Origin: Acidobacteriaceae bacterium UBA1795
Lineage (GTDB): Bacteria; Acidobacteriota; Terriglobia; Terriglobales; Acidobacteriaceae
DNA length: 8,224 bases
Reading direction: 5' to 3'
Assembly (NCBI GenBank): GCA_002314435.1
Contig: DCFV01000033.1
Span: forward strand, 1-8,224
Shown here one piece after another: positions 1 to 6,153 of the stretch (position 1 is the first letter of the stretch; the number at the start of each line of letters is the position of its first letter). The notes under the pieces are model-generated. The model was not told the origin of the DNA. It was given only the letters and a program-made list of their open reading frames with translations, and ran no database searches. Made by a program: the position numbers and the translations under genes.

Positions 1-527
1 TTGCCGGTGCCGCTTTCGCCGGTCACCAGCACTGAGGCGTTCAGGCTGGCGACGCGCTGAATCAGGTGGTAGACCTGCCGGATAGGGCTGCTGGAGCCGA
101 TGAGCCGGTCGCAGGTGGAAATCGCTTCAACGCACGCTTGCGCGCTCTGGAACTGTTGCTTGAGAGCCGAGTTCTCGGCGGCGCGCTCGAGCAGGGACTT
201 GAGCTCGCGGATCGCAGGTGGACGGCGACAGTAGCCCTGGGCGCCCTGTCGCACCAGTTCGAGCGCTGAGGCGCGCAGGCTGTCATCGGCCAGTACTACC
301 ACCGGAACATCCAGGTCCACAATCCGGCGGGCTCGCTCCATGCGCTCCGTCATCTTTTCTGCGTTGTAGGTCAATTCGACGAGCACCACATCGCATTCGG
401 CGGCATCGACCATCTGGCGCACTAGCTGTTCGGTCAGCACGGACTGCACCCAGAAGTCCTTCCCCAGGGCGGAAGCAAGAAGTGCCTGGAGTGCGTTGTC
501 CTCTGAAAGCAACCCGATCCGAATCAT
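1..527 (-). CDS. NtrC-family sigma-54-dependent response regulator, N-terminal part (cut by window edge)
   Basis: Reading leftward from ATG at 527-525, the frame stays open to the window edge, giving about 175 residues. Residues 1-115 have receiver-domain layout: a hydrophobic strand, the acidic pair E9-D10, a second strand 'CDVVLVELTYN', then 'VPVVVLADD' and 'GAQGYCRRP'. A helical linker follows, then the start of an AAA+ domain ('LIGSSSPIRQVYHLIQRVA') and the Walker A motif GESGTGK at the edge. Known family members remodel sigma-54 RNA polymerase by ATP hydrolysis at enhancer-bound promoters. The rest of the AAA+ domain and the HTH lie outside the window. The phospho-acceptor position carries E51 (codon 375-377) instead of Asp, and the usual Lys before Pro is R102, so normal phosphorylation is unlikely. 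A purine-rich GAGAAGAG (535-542) sits 7 nt before the ATG and supports this start. The family call is firm; the target genes cannot be told. Confidence 0.9.
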   Translation of the reverse strand, partial: MIRIGLLSEDNALQALLASALGKDFWVQSVLTEQLVRQMVDAAECDVVLVELTYNAEKMTERMERARRIVDLDVPVVVLADDSLRASALELVRQGAQGYCRRPPAIRELKSLLERAAENSALKQQFQSAQACVEAISTCDRLIGSSSPIRQVYHLIQRVASLNASVLVTGESGTG

Positions 528-674
528 ATTCGTGCTCTTCTCTCGTTTTTGGTCAGCGTAGCGTATGTTTCGTGTAAATGCGCCTAACTTGCTGCGCATG
601 AGGAATATGGTCCGGTTCTCCGCTTTAATCCGCCGAGTGGGAATCCGGGCGGAACCTTTCTGGGTGCGGCGGGC

Positions 675-679
675 GGAGG
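675..679 (+). promoter_or_regulatory. Shine-Dalgarno GGAGG for the short frame at 687
   Basis: A GGAGG lies 7 nt before a GTG codon at 687-689. This is the best ribosome-binding match between 528 and 902, and it is the main reason for considering the short frame at 687-851 real. Confidence 0.4.
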
Positions 680-686
680 GCTTTAC

Positions 687-851
687 GTGTTGCTGATTGT
701 GATTGGCTGCAAACCGGGGGTCAATCCCCCTAAGGTACATAGACCCGACACCGAAGTAACCTCCATGCGCTATCGTGCTGTAGTCAAAACCACTTGCAGC
801 CCGCAGGGAATCATCGTCTCCCGTGAAGTTACCATCGTTGGTCCGATTTAA
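687..851 (+). CDS. Possible small protein, 54 aa, hydrophobic N-terminus with lipobox-like VIGC
   Basis: The GTG at 687 opens a frame ending in TAA at 849-851. The product starts MLLIVIGCKPGVNPP and ends SREVTIVGPI. The start is preceded by GGAGG at 7 nt. V5-I6-G7-C8 fits the lipobox pattern, but the hydrophobic stretch before Cys8 is only seven residues and has no positive charge. That is much shorter than a normal lipoprotein signal, so export is doubtful. The frame is also open upstream of the GTG, back to 588, without another good start. It lies 51 bases before the membrane-protein gene, on the same strand and in the same frame, and could be a leader gene. I do not recognise the protein. 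A chance open frame remains a real alternative. Confidence 0.33.
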   Translation: MLLIVIGCKPGVNPPKVHRPDTEVTSMRYRAVVKTTCSPQGIIVSREVTIVGPI

Positions 852-869
852 CGTTTTCTCCTGCGCCAC

Positions 870-887
870 GGGTACCCAATCGGTACC
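870..887. repeat. Double GGTACC repeat (hairpin or operator) before the membrane-protein gene
   Basis: GGTACC at 871-876 and again at 882-887 are separated by CAATC; the first is part of an 8-bp palindrome, GGGTACCC (870-877). Each copy is self-complementary, so the pair reads as two half-sites with centres 11 bp apart, about one helical turn. In RNA it could fold as a 6-bp stem with a 5-nt loop. It ends 15 nt before the GTG start at 903, so either form could affect expression of that gene. Confidence 0.4.
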
Positions 888-902
888 TCCCCGGATACTG
901 TA

Positions 903-2462
903 GTGGGTATGGACCCCACATCAAGCGAACCCGCGGTTGCGCCCGTGCGTTCTGCTTCCTGGTTTTCCTCGCCGAAGGCGCGAATTGGTTCGCGCCACCT
1001 GATGAATGCCGCCATCCTGCTGGCATTGCCCACCCTGCTGGCCGCCACGCTCAATCGTGCCAAGACGCTGCTGGTCGACCCGGACATCTGGTGGCATCTG
1101 GCCAATGCGCGCATCTTCGTCAGCACGCATCACGCCATCTGGCACGATCCGTATTCGTTCACCGTGGCAGGGCATGCCTGGATCGACTGGGAGTGGCTCT
1201 CCGAGCTGCCCTTCTTGTTCAGCTACCAGACCTTCGGTCTGCAGGGCATCTACCTTGTGAGCTGGTTGCTCCTCGGCGCCAACATCCTGTTTGTCTACTA
1301 CCGCGGCTACAGGCTGGGCGGCAGTGCCGACGCGGCGCTTTGGACCGCTGCCATCGCCTTCATGCTGATGACAGTCAACTCCGGCCCTAGGACCATCGAG
1401 TTCGCCTACCTGGCCATGTCGTCGGAACTGCTGATTCTGGAGGAGTTCGACCGCGGCAACAAGCGGCTCATCTGGCTGCTGCCTCCGCTGTTTGCCCTCT
1501 GGATCAACCTGCATGGCTTCTGGTTCGCTGGAATCGTGCTGCTCGCGATGTACATCGGCTTCGGATTATTCCACGTGGAGTTAGGGGCATTTGAGCAGCA
1601 GGCCCTCAGCCGCCCTGACCGCAACCGGCTCCTGATGGTGCTTGCGGCCAGCGTGGCCGCGCTGGCGCTCAACCCCTACGGCTGGCACCTGATGCTGAGC
1701 CCGCTCGACATGGTCGTAAACCAGAAGGTGAGCACTTCCACCATCGCCGAGTGGCTGCCCATCAAGCTCGACACGCTGGCTGGCCGTTTCGTGATTGTCT
1801 CCATTGTGTTGATGGTGGTTGCGAACCTGGTCCGTGGGCGCAAGTGGAAGCTCTACGAACTGGCATTTGTCTTCCTCGCCTGGTACGCCGCCGTGGCGCA
1901 CATCCGCTTCTCTTACTTTGCGGCAGTGCTCACCACCCCCATGCTGGCCCGCGACCTCGCCCGCGCCTTCAAGCTCGACCCGGACGCCAACACCATCCCC
2001 GGCATGAACGTCCTGATGGCGGTGATTGCGGCTGTGGTGATCGCCGTGCAGTTTCCCAGCGAGGCGGCGCTCAAAGAGCGGCTCGACATGATGTTCCCCA
2101 TGCGCACCATTCCCATGATCCAGTCCTCGTGGCGCACATTCAATTGGGATTACGTGGGCGGAATGATGGCCTTCCAGGGCAAATCCAGCTTCATCGACTC
2201 GCGCTTCGACAGCTTTGACCAGGTAGGCGTGATGGACGAGTACGGGCGCATCATGGCCGGCAACAATGCCCTGGAACTCATGAAGAAGTACAACGTGGAT
2301 CACGCCCTTGTAATGGACAACCACCCCATCGCCTATCTGCTTGAGCACACTCCCGGCTGGATCGTGCTGCAGCGCGAAAAGGCCTGGGAAGGGCAGTACA
2401 TCCTGTTCGCGAAAACCGCCGACACACCCGCGAAGGCGCCGGTTTGCCCGCCTGCACACTGA
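903..2462 (+). CDS. Polytopic membrane protein, GT-C glycosyltransferase-like
   Basis: The product is 519 aa from GTG at 903 (517 from ATG at 909). GTG is slightly preferred because a weak GGA (893-895) lies 7 nt upstream. A Ser/Pro-rich N-terminus of about 30 residues is followed by roughly nine to eleven hydrophobic segments (about 33-52, 116-133, 144-160, 165-182, 188-224, 243-258, 295-350, 367-383). A soluble C-terminal part (about 385-519), probably outside the cytoplasm, comes last. The loop after the first segment carries 'LLVDPDIWWHL' (D59, D61, H65), then 'HDPYSFT' and 'WIDWEWLSEL'. A later 'WINLHGFW' (200-207) precedes another helix. Acidic residues in the first outer loop plus many helices are typical of GT-C enzymes that use polyprenyl-phosphate sugars, and the pattern 'FNWDYVGG...FIDSRFD' (413-436) is usual at the end of such bacterial proteins. 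Sugar and acceptor cannot be told. It ends just before a strong hairpin and is probably transcribed separately from the following genes. Confidence 0.8.
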   Translation: MGMDPTSSEPAVAPVRSASWFSSPKARIGSRHLMNAAILLALPTLLAATLNRAKTLLVDPDIWWHLANARIFVSTHHAIWHDPYSFTVAGHAWIDWEWLSELPFLFSYQTFGLQGIYLVSWLLLGANILFVYYRGYRLGGSADAALWTAAIAFMLMTVNSGPRTIEFAYLAMSSELLILEEFDRGNKRLIWLLPPLFALWINLHGFWFAGIVLLAMYIGFGLFHVELGAFEQQALSRPDRNRLLMVLAASVAALALNPYGWHLMLSPLDMVVNQKVSTSTIAEWLPIKLDTLAGRFVIVSIVLMVVANLVRGRKWKLYELAFVFLAWYAAVAHIRFSYFAAVLTTPMLARDLARAFKLDPDANTIPGMNVLMAVIAAVVIAVQFPSEAALKERLDMMFPMRTIPMIQSSWRTFNWDYVGGMMAFQGKSSFIDSRFDSFDQVGVMDEYGRIMAGNNALELMKKYNVDHALVMDNHPIAYLLEHTPGWIVLQREKAWEGQYILFAKTADTPAKAPVCPPAH

Positions 2463-2463
2463 G

Positions 2464-2491
2464 CCTGGTCCGGCTGAAAGGCCGGACCAGG
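2464..2491 (+). terminator. Perfect 11-bp GC-rich hairpin after the membrane-protein gene
   Basis: CCTGGTCCGGC (2464-2474) pairs perfectly with GCCGGACCAGG (2481-2491) around a TGAAAG loop. It begins two bases after the stop codon. There is no T-run downstream, so it is not a textbook intrinsic terminator; it may act as a weak terminator or a 3'-end stabiliser. Confidence 0.6.
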
Positions 2492-2520
2492 ACAGGGCTT
2501 CGGATTCGTAACCAAGAATA

Positions 2521-2536
2521 TGTGACAAGGATCACA
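2521..2536 (+). promoter_or_regulatory. CRP-type binding site TGTGA-N6-TCACA
   Basis: TGTGACAAGGATCACA matches the symmetric core of the cAMP-receptor-protein consensus (TGTGA, six bases, TCACA) at all ten defined positions. It is centred at about 2528.5, between the upstream hairpin and the cyclic-nucleotide-fold gene, so it most likely controls that gene and probably recG. No clear -10/-35 pair could be set relative to it, so activation versus repression cannot be decided. A Crp/Fnr-family protein encoded elsewhere would have to bind it. Confidence 0.6.
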
Positions 2537-2560
2537 CCCACGCGCCGCAGTAAATGAAAC

Positions 2561-2575
2561 CATGCTCTGAGCATG
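2561..2575. repeat. Inverted repeat CATGCTC-T-GAGCATG over a candidate ATG
   Basis: Seven-base arms (2561-2567 and 2569-2575) flank a single T, and the right arm contains the ATG at 2573. With the start taken at 2630, this lies in the leader and may be an operator or a small hairpin (CATGC/GCATG stem with a TCTGA loop). With the start at 2573, it would occlude the start codon. Confidence 0.35.
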
Positions 2576-2617
2576 AGTGCATCCAAGGCATCCTTTTCCG
2601 CCCAAGCTCAGAATCCT

Positions 2618-2621
2618 GGAG
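2618..2621 (+). promoter_or_regulatory. Shine-Dalgarno GGAG deciding the start at 2630
   Basis: GGAG lies 8 nt before GTG at 2630-2632, in frame with the cyclic-nucleotide-fold protein. The upstream in-frame ATG at 2573 has no comparable sequence. Confidence 0.55.
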
Positions 2622-2629
2622 TTTTCGCA

Positions 2630-3040
2630 GTGAAACTTGATTCTTCCGCCTTTGTAGCTGATCCGGAGCTGCTGGCCGCGCTTGAGGCGCATTCCAGGAC
2701 CATTGTCTGCGACGACGACCGCATCCTGTTCCTGCAGGGCGAGTCGCCCGACGGCCTCTACATCCTGCGTTCCGGCCGGGCCGTCCTCTCGATGACGTCC
2801 CTGACCGGGGAGCCGCTGATCAACACTGAGGTGGCGGAGGGCGCATTGCTTGGTCTGCCCGGGGTGATCGGCAATCAGCCCTACACGCTGACCGGCAAGG
2901 CCGAAAAGGGCGCCGAGTTGGGCTTTGTTTCCACAGAGGACTTCTCCGCTCTGATGCTGAAGAACCCCGGCTTGTCGCTCAGGGTTCTGCGCGTACTCGC
3001 CGCAGAGGTACGCACCGCGCGCAGCGCTATCACCGGCTAG
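2630..3040 (+). CDS. Stand-alone cyclic-nucleotide-binding-fold (Crp-like) protein without DNA-binding domain
   Basis: The product is 136 aa from GTG at 2630. It could extend 19 codons upstream to ATG 2573 (155 aa). I prefer 2630 for three reasons: it has GGAG at 8 nt, the extra 19 codons have only 8 G/C third positions while the following body is almost uniformly G/C, and the extension looks non-conserved. The Crp beta-roll is clear: 'RILFLQGESPDGLYILRSGRA' is the usual strand-loop-strand region, and 'FSALMLKNPGLSLRVLRVLAAEVRTAR' matches the following helices. The protein ends there; no helix-turn-helix follows. The phosphate-binding cassette region ('GALLGLPGVIGNQPYTLTGK', 71-90) lacks the Arg-Ser/Thr pair that holds cAMP, so it probably binds another ligand, none, or a partner protein. 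No signal peptide or membrane segment is seen. It is 45 bases upstream of recG on the same strand, and a perfect CRP box lies in front. Its function is unknown beyond the fold. Confidence 0.82.
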   Translation: MKLDSSAFVADPELLAALEAHSRTIVCDDDRILFLQGESPDGLYILRSGRAVLSMTSLTGEPLINTEVAEGALLGLPGVIGNQPYTLTGKAEKGAELGFVSTEDFSALMLKNPGLSLRVLRVLAAEVRTARSAITG

Positions 3041-3085
3041 TGGGACCGTTTCCGCCGACGCCCCCGGTGCAGTAGCATCCAGAGT

Positions 3086-5356
3086 GTGCCCGGTCTTGAA
3101 ACTCAGGTGATGTACGTGCGCGGCGTGGGCCCGCGCGTGGCAGAGATGCTTGCCGCAAAGGGCATCCAGACCGCCGAAGACCTGCTCTACCATCTTCCTT
3201 TCCGCTACGAAGACCGCCAGAACCCGCGCAGCCTGGACGAACTGAAGCCTGGCGAAGTTGCCAGCGTCATCGCCGAAGTGCGCGGTGCGGCGCTGCTCCG
3301 CACGCGGCGCATGCCTCTGTTCGAGCTGACGATCGGCCAGGGGCGTCTGGCGCTCAAATGCATCTGGTTCAACGCCAGCTATCTCGAAGGAAAGTTCCAC
3401 GCCGGGCAGACCATAGCTGTCTACGGCAAGGTGGAGCCTTCCCGTTCCACCAGCAACCTGAAGATGATCCAGCCGCAGTGGGAACTGCTGCCGGACGACG
3501 CCGACGACGCCGAGACACGGCTGCTCGAAGTGGGCCGCATCACGCCGGTCTACGAGTCGCTGGGCGGCAGCCGCCTGGCCTCCCGCTGGCAGCGCAAGGT
3601 GCTCTTCCGCCTGCTCGACTCCATGCGCGGTGCAATGCCGGAGTGCCTGCCGCGCGCGATGCTGGCCCGGCTCGGCCTGCCTGACCGCGAGACTTCACTG
3701 CGCGAGGTGCACTTCCCCCCCGAAGGCACGCCGCTGACTGAGCTGCAGGCCTGGGCCACGCCCGCTCACCGGCGGCTCATCTTTGAGGAACTGTTCTTTC
3801 TGGAACTTGGCCTCGAACTCAAGCGCCGCCGCATGCGCGAGCGCACCGGCGTGAGCTTTGCCACCACGGACACTGTCCGTGAGGCCATCCGCGAGGTATT
3901 GCCGTTTCATCCCACGGCCGCGCAGAAACGGACGCTGGGCGAGATTGTGCAGGATATGCGCCAGCCCCACCCCATGCGCCGGCTGCTGCAGGGCGACGTG
4001 GGCTCGGGCAAAACGATCGTGGCGCTGCAGGCCATGCTGGTAGCCATGGAGAACGGCTACCAGGCCGCGATGATGGCGCCGACGGAGATTCTGGCCACGC
4101 AGCACTATCTGGCCGCGCGCAAGCTGCTGGAACGCTCCTCGCGCAGCTACCGCATTGTTCTGCTCACCGGGTCACTCGACGAAGACCGTAAGCGGCAAAC
4201 CCGTGGCCTCATCAACCGCGGCGAAGCGCAACTGATCATCGGCACCCACGCGCTCATCGAGGAGAAGGTCGAGTTCGACCGTCTCGGTCTCGTCGTTGTC
4301 GATGAGCAGCATCGCTTCGGTGTGTTGCAGCGCTTCAAGCTGATGAAGAAGCCCAACCAGCCGGAGCCGGACGTGCTGGTCATGACCGCAACGCCGATCC
4401 CGCGCACCCTTGCGCTCTCACTCTACGGCGATCTGGACGTAAGCGTGCTCGACGAGCTGCCCCCGGGGCGCACGCCCATCGTCACGCGCCGCGTGCCGGG
4501 CGAGCGCGCGGATGAGGTGTGGGAGTTTGTGCGCAAGCAGGTGGCGCAGGGGCGACAGGCCTACATCGTCTACCCAGTGATTGAAGGCGCAAAAGATGAC
4601 CAGCCGGAGCTGGACTTCTCGCACGACGAAGCCACCGCTGCGCCCGAGCCTGTGCCGCCCAAACGCACGCGCAAAGGCAAGACTGCCGATCTCTTTCTGT
4701 CGGCGAAGCTCGAGGCCAATCCCACGGCCAAGTCAGGTCTCAAGTCCGCCGTCGACATGCACGAGAAGCTGCGCACCGGCCCGCTAAGCGGCTTGCGCGT
4801 GGGCCTGCTGCATGGCCGCTTGGACGCAGATGAGAAGGAAGTCATCATGCGGCGGTTTCAGCGCGGAGAGATCGACGTGCTCGTCGCCACCACCGTGATC
4901 GAAGTAGGCGTGGACGTTCCCAACGCGACCGTCATGGTCGTGGAGCACGCCGAGCGCTTCGGTCTGGCGCAGTTGCACCAGTTGCGCGGGCGCGTAGGCC
5001 GAGGCGCGGCCAAGAGCTACTGCATTCTGGTCACAGGAGACCGCGTTTCGCCTCTCGGCGAGGAGCGGCTCAACGCCATGGTGCGCACGCAGGACGGCTT
5101 CGAACTGGCCGAGCTGGACCTCTCCATCCGCGGCCCGGGCGAGTTCTTCGGCACGCGGCAGGCGGGCTTGCCCGACTTTCGTGTGGCCAACCTGCTGCGC
5201 GACCGCAAATTGCTGGAAGTGGCCAAGCTGGAAGCGGCGCGCTTTGTGAATACCGATCCGGAAAAGAGCGAGGCGACCGAGGCTGAACGTGCCAGCGTGC
5301 GCACCCGGCTCAAAGAAGCCTGGCAGCGTCGCTACGGGCTGGTCGAAGCGGGCTGA
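3086..5356 (+). CDS. recG: ATP-dependent DNA helicase RecG
   Basis: RecG unwinds branched DNA (stalled forks, Holliday junctions, R- and D-loops) in recombination and replication restart, acting in the cytoplasm as a monomer. The 756 aa carry the full layout. There is a wedge start with a helix-hairpin-helix 'VRGVGPRVAEMLAAKGI' (11-27) and an OB-like wedge (about 55-135). Helicase domain 1 has Walker A GDVGSGKT (303-310), APTEILA (331-337), DEQH (406-409) and TATPIPR (434-440). Helicase domain 2 has LLHGRL (574-579), 'ATTVIEVGVDVPNAT' (601-615) and QLHQLRGRVGRG (629-640), followed by the TRG region ('GPGEFFGTRQAGLP'). E. coli RecG is 693 aa; the excess here is mostly a charged, Pro-rich insertion at about 505-550 within helicase domain 2. 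The GTG start at 3086 preserves the whole wedge; an ATG at 3110 would remove eight residues. All catalytic motifs are intact, so it should be functional. Confidence 0.97.
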   Translation: MPGLETQVMYVRGVGPRVAEMLAAKGIQTAEDLLYHLPFRYEDRQNPRSLDELKPGEVASVIAEVRGAALLRTRRMPLFELTIGQGRLALKCIWFNASYLEGKFHAGQTIAVYGKVEPSRSTSNLKMIQPQWELLPDDADDAETRLLEVGRITPVYESLGGSRLASRWQRKVLFRLLDSMRGAMPECLPRAMLARLGLPDRETSLREVHFPPEGTPLTELQAWATPAHRRLIFEELFFLELGLELKRRRMRERTGVSFATTDTVREAIREVLPFHPTAAQKRTLGEIVQDMRQPHPMRRLLQGDVGSGKTIVALQAMLVAMENGYQAAMMAPTEILATQHYLAARKLLERSSRSYRIVLLTGSLDEDRKRQTRGLINRGEAQLIIGTHALIEEKVEFDRLGLVVVDEQHRFGVLQRFKLMKKPNQPEPDVLVMTATPIPRTLALSLYGDLDVSVLDELPPGRTPIVTRRVPGERADEVWEFVRKQVAQGRQAYIVYPVIEGAKDDQPELDFSHDEATAAPEPVPPKRTRKGKTADLFLSAKLEANPTAKSGLKSAVDMHEKLRTGPLSGLRVGLLHGRLDADEKEVIMRRFQRGEIDVLVATTVIEVGVDVPNATVMVVEHAERFGLAQLHQLRGRVGRGAAKSYCILVTGDRVSPLGEERLNAMVRTQDGFELAELDLSIRGPGEFFGTRQAGLPDFRVANLLRDRKLLEVAKLEAARFVNTDPEKSEATEAERASVRTRLKEAWQRRYGLVEAG

Positions 5357-5377
5357 TCCTGCACCGCGGGCAACGAA

Positions 5378-5421
5378 AAGGCCCGCCCCGGCAGCATCTT
5401 CGCAAGCCGAAGGCGGGCCTT
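5378..5421. terminator. Bidirectional terminator between convergent recG and the DUF2062 gene
   Basis: AAGGCCCGCC (5378-5387) pairs with GGCGGGCCTT (5412-5421), with an inner CGGC/GCCG (5389-5392/5406-5409) extending the stem. On the minus strand the hairpin is followed by a short T-run (TTTT) before CGTTG, so it is a better terminator for the leftward gene. It lies 21 bases after the recG stop and can serve both transcripts. Confidence 0.75.
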
Positions 5422-5443
5422 CCCGTCTCTCCTCTATGTAGGC

Positions 5444-5468
5444 CGTACAACGTGGCGTATCGTGTACG
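5444..5468. repeat. Second, bulged inverted repeat in the convergent intergenic region
   Basis: CGTAC-(A)-ACG at 5444-5452 pairs with CGT-GTACG at 5461-5468 around an 8-nt loop, leaving one unpaired A. There is no T-run on the rightward strand. It may be an auxiliary terminator or chance. Confidence 0.3.
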
Positions 5469-5508
5469 TCTATCTATAGCTGCTTTATCGACAAAAACGT
5501 GTCCGGCG

Positions 5509-5973
5509 TTATTCGCCGCGCGACTCAGCCAGTGCGGGCACACGGCGCAGCACCAGCGTCAGGCAAAGGGTCATCAGCAGAACCGTAGGCGTGGCCAGCA
5601 CAAACCATGCGCCCAGCGCCTGCTCGGCGAGGCTGCCGCCGGAGGCATACAGCGCATGCCACGAAAAGCCCTGCAAAGTGGCTTGCAGCGACGCCTGCGG
5701 CCGACTCGCGAACATCCAGCGTCCCATCCGCATCAGCGGCACAATCAGAATTAATTGAAGGGGTATAGCCGCGTAGTTGGCTGCCTGGATGGCCGGAAGA
5801 TTGAGCCGCAGAGCGATGGCTACCAGGGCGCAGAGCGCCGTGGTGACGCCTACCAGCGGCAGGCATCCAATGGCGAAACCGAGCGCGAGCGTGAGCGCCA
5901 GCCGTTGTGGGCTCACGCCCATACGCAGCCAGCCAGCCGCCTGCTCTTTACGGTTTGTCAGCCATCTCTGCAT
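5509..5973 (-). CDS. DUF2062 family membrane protein
   Basis: The product is 154 aa from ATG at 5973, chosen because a purine-rich GAGAGAGA precedes it and because the DUF2062 homology starts just after it; the frame is open further upstream to 6075. Residues 19-88 match the family: 'MGVSPQRLALTLALGFAIG' followed by 'CLPLVGVTTALCALVAIALR' and 'LNLPAIQAANYAAIPLQLIL'. That gives two adjoining hydrophobic helices with a conserved Asn-Leu-Pro, then a charged turn (MRMGRW). A further hydrophobic segment covers about 121-142, before a short basic tail. The family's biochemical role is not established; some members are fused or linked to glycosyltransferase genes. It is transcribed in the same direction as the nucleoside-salvage pair, 180 bases downstream of it, and ends towards the bidirectional terminator. 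Confidence 0.85.
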   Translation of the reverse strand: MQRWLTNRKEQAAGWLRMGVSPQRLALTLALGFAIGCLPLVGVTTALCALVAIALRLNLPAIQAANYAAIPLQLILIVPLMRMGRWMFASRPQASLQATLQGFSWHALYASGGSLAEQALGAWFVLATPTVLLMTLCLTLVLRRVPALAESRGE

Positions 5974-5987
5974 TTTGTCTCTCTCTA

Positions 5988-6003
5988 TCAACGATACCGT
6001 TGA
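5988..6003. repeat. Inverted repeat TCAACG-ATAC-CGTTGA before the DUF2062 gene
   Basis: Six-base perfect arms with a 4-base spacer end 15 bases upstream of the ATG, directly before the Shine-Dalgarno region. This could be a leader hairpin or an operator. Confidence 0.35.
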
Positions 6004-6028
6004 ATGGCACCCGTGTCGCGGTTTGCGT

Positions 6029-6047
6029 GTGAACGTTCCGTGAACGG
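6029..6047. promoter_or_regulatory. Operator-like overlapping repeats upstream of the DUF2062 gene
   Basis: GTGAACG occurs at 6029-6035 and at 6040-6046, an 11-base period that puts both copies on one helix face. Overlapping this are the palindrome GAACGTTC (6031-6038) and the inverted pair CGTTC-CGT-GAACG (6034-6046). The cluster is about 55-75 bases upstream of the ATG at 5973, a normal operator position. The cognate regulator is unknown. Confidence 0.35.
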
Positions 6048-6153
6048 ACCAAAAACGTAACCAGACCGCAAGCATAGCCCCGGTTTTGCAGGCTGGAAGT
6101 ACAACCTTTGTGGGATGCCGTGCACGGAAGTTTGCCGCTCAAGGGAGTCGGGC

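Larger units (their letters stand above)
528..902. other. Intergenic region between divergent sigma-54 activator and membrane-protein genes
   Basis: Apart from the short frame at 687-851, this stretch of about 375 bases holds no recognisable gene. Visible structures are a weak CCGCC/GGCGG inverted repeat (630-634/648-652), a G5-TCAAT-C5 hairpin (716-730, inside the short frame) and the double GGTACC at 871-887. I found no convincing sigma-70 promoter pair and no sigma-54 -24/-12 element with correct spacing. The promoters of both flanking genes must lie here, but I cannot place them. Confidence 0.5.

Noticed and set aside
544..554. CGTTTTTGGTC also present on the minus strand at 6047-6057, upstream of the DUF2062 gene
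   Set aside because: Shared 11-mers between two places in a window of this length are expected several times by chance; there is no extended similarity.
218..577. 119-codon plus-strand frame opposite the sigma-54 activator
   Set aside because: It is Arg/Pro/Ser-rich shadow translation, antisense to a receiver and AAA+ protein identified by clear motifs.
679..695. Sigma-54 promoter-like GG...TTGCT
   Set aside because: The GG and GC doublets are separated by 11 bases rather than the required 10, and the -24 element lacks the GGCAC core.
1581..3400. Long minus-strand open frames (315 and 355 codons) opposite the membrane-protein, Crp-like and recG genes
   Set aside because: They are antisense to well-supported genes, overlap each other, cross a strong hairpin and carry no recognisable domain.
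6118..6127. 10-bp palindrome CCGTGCACGG downstream of udk
   Set aside because: It is perfect but short and isolated, without a T-run or repeats nearby; chance in GC-rich DNA is adequate.
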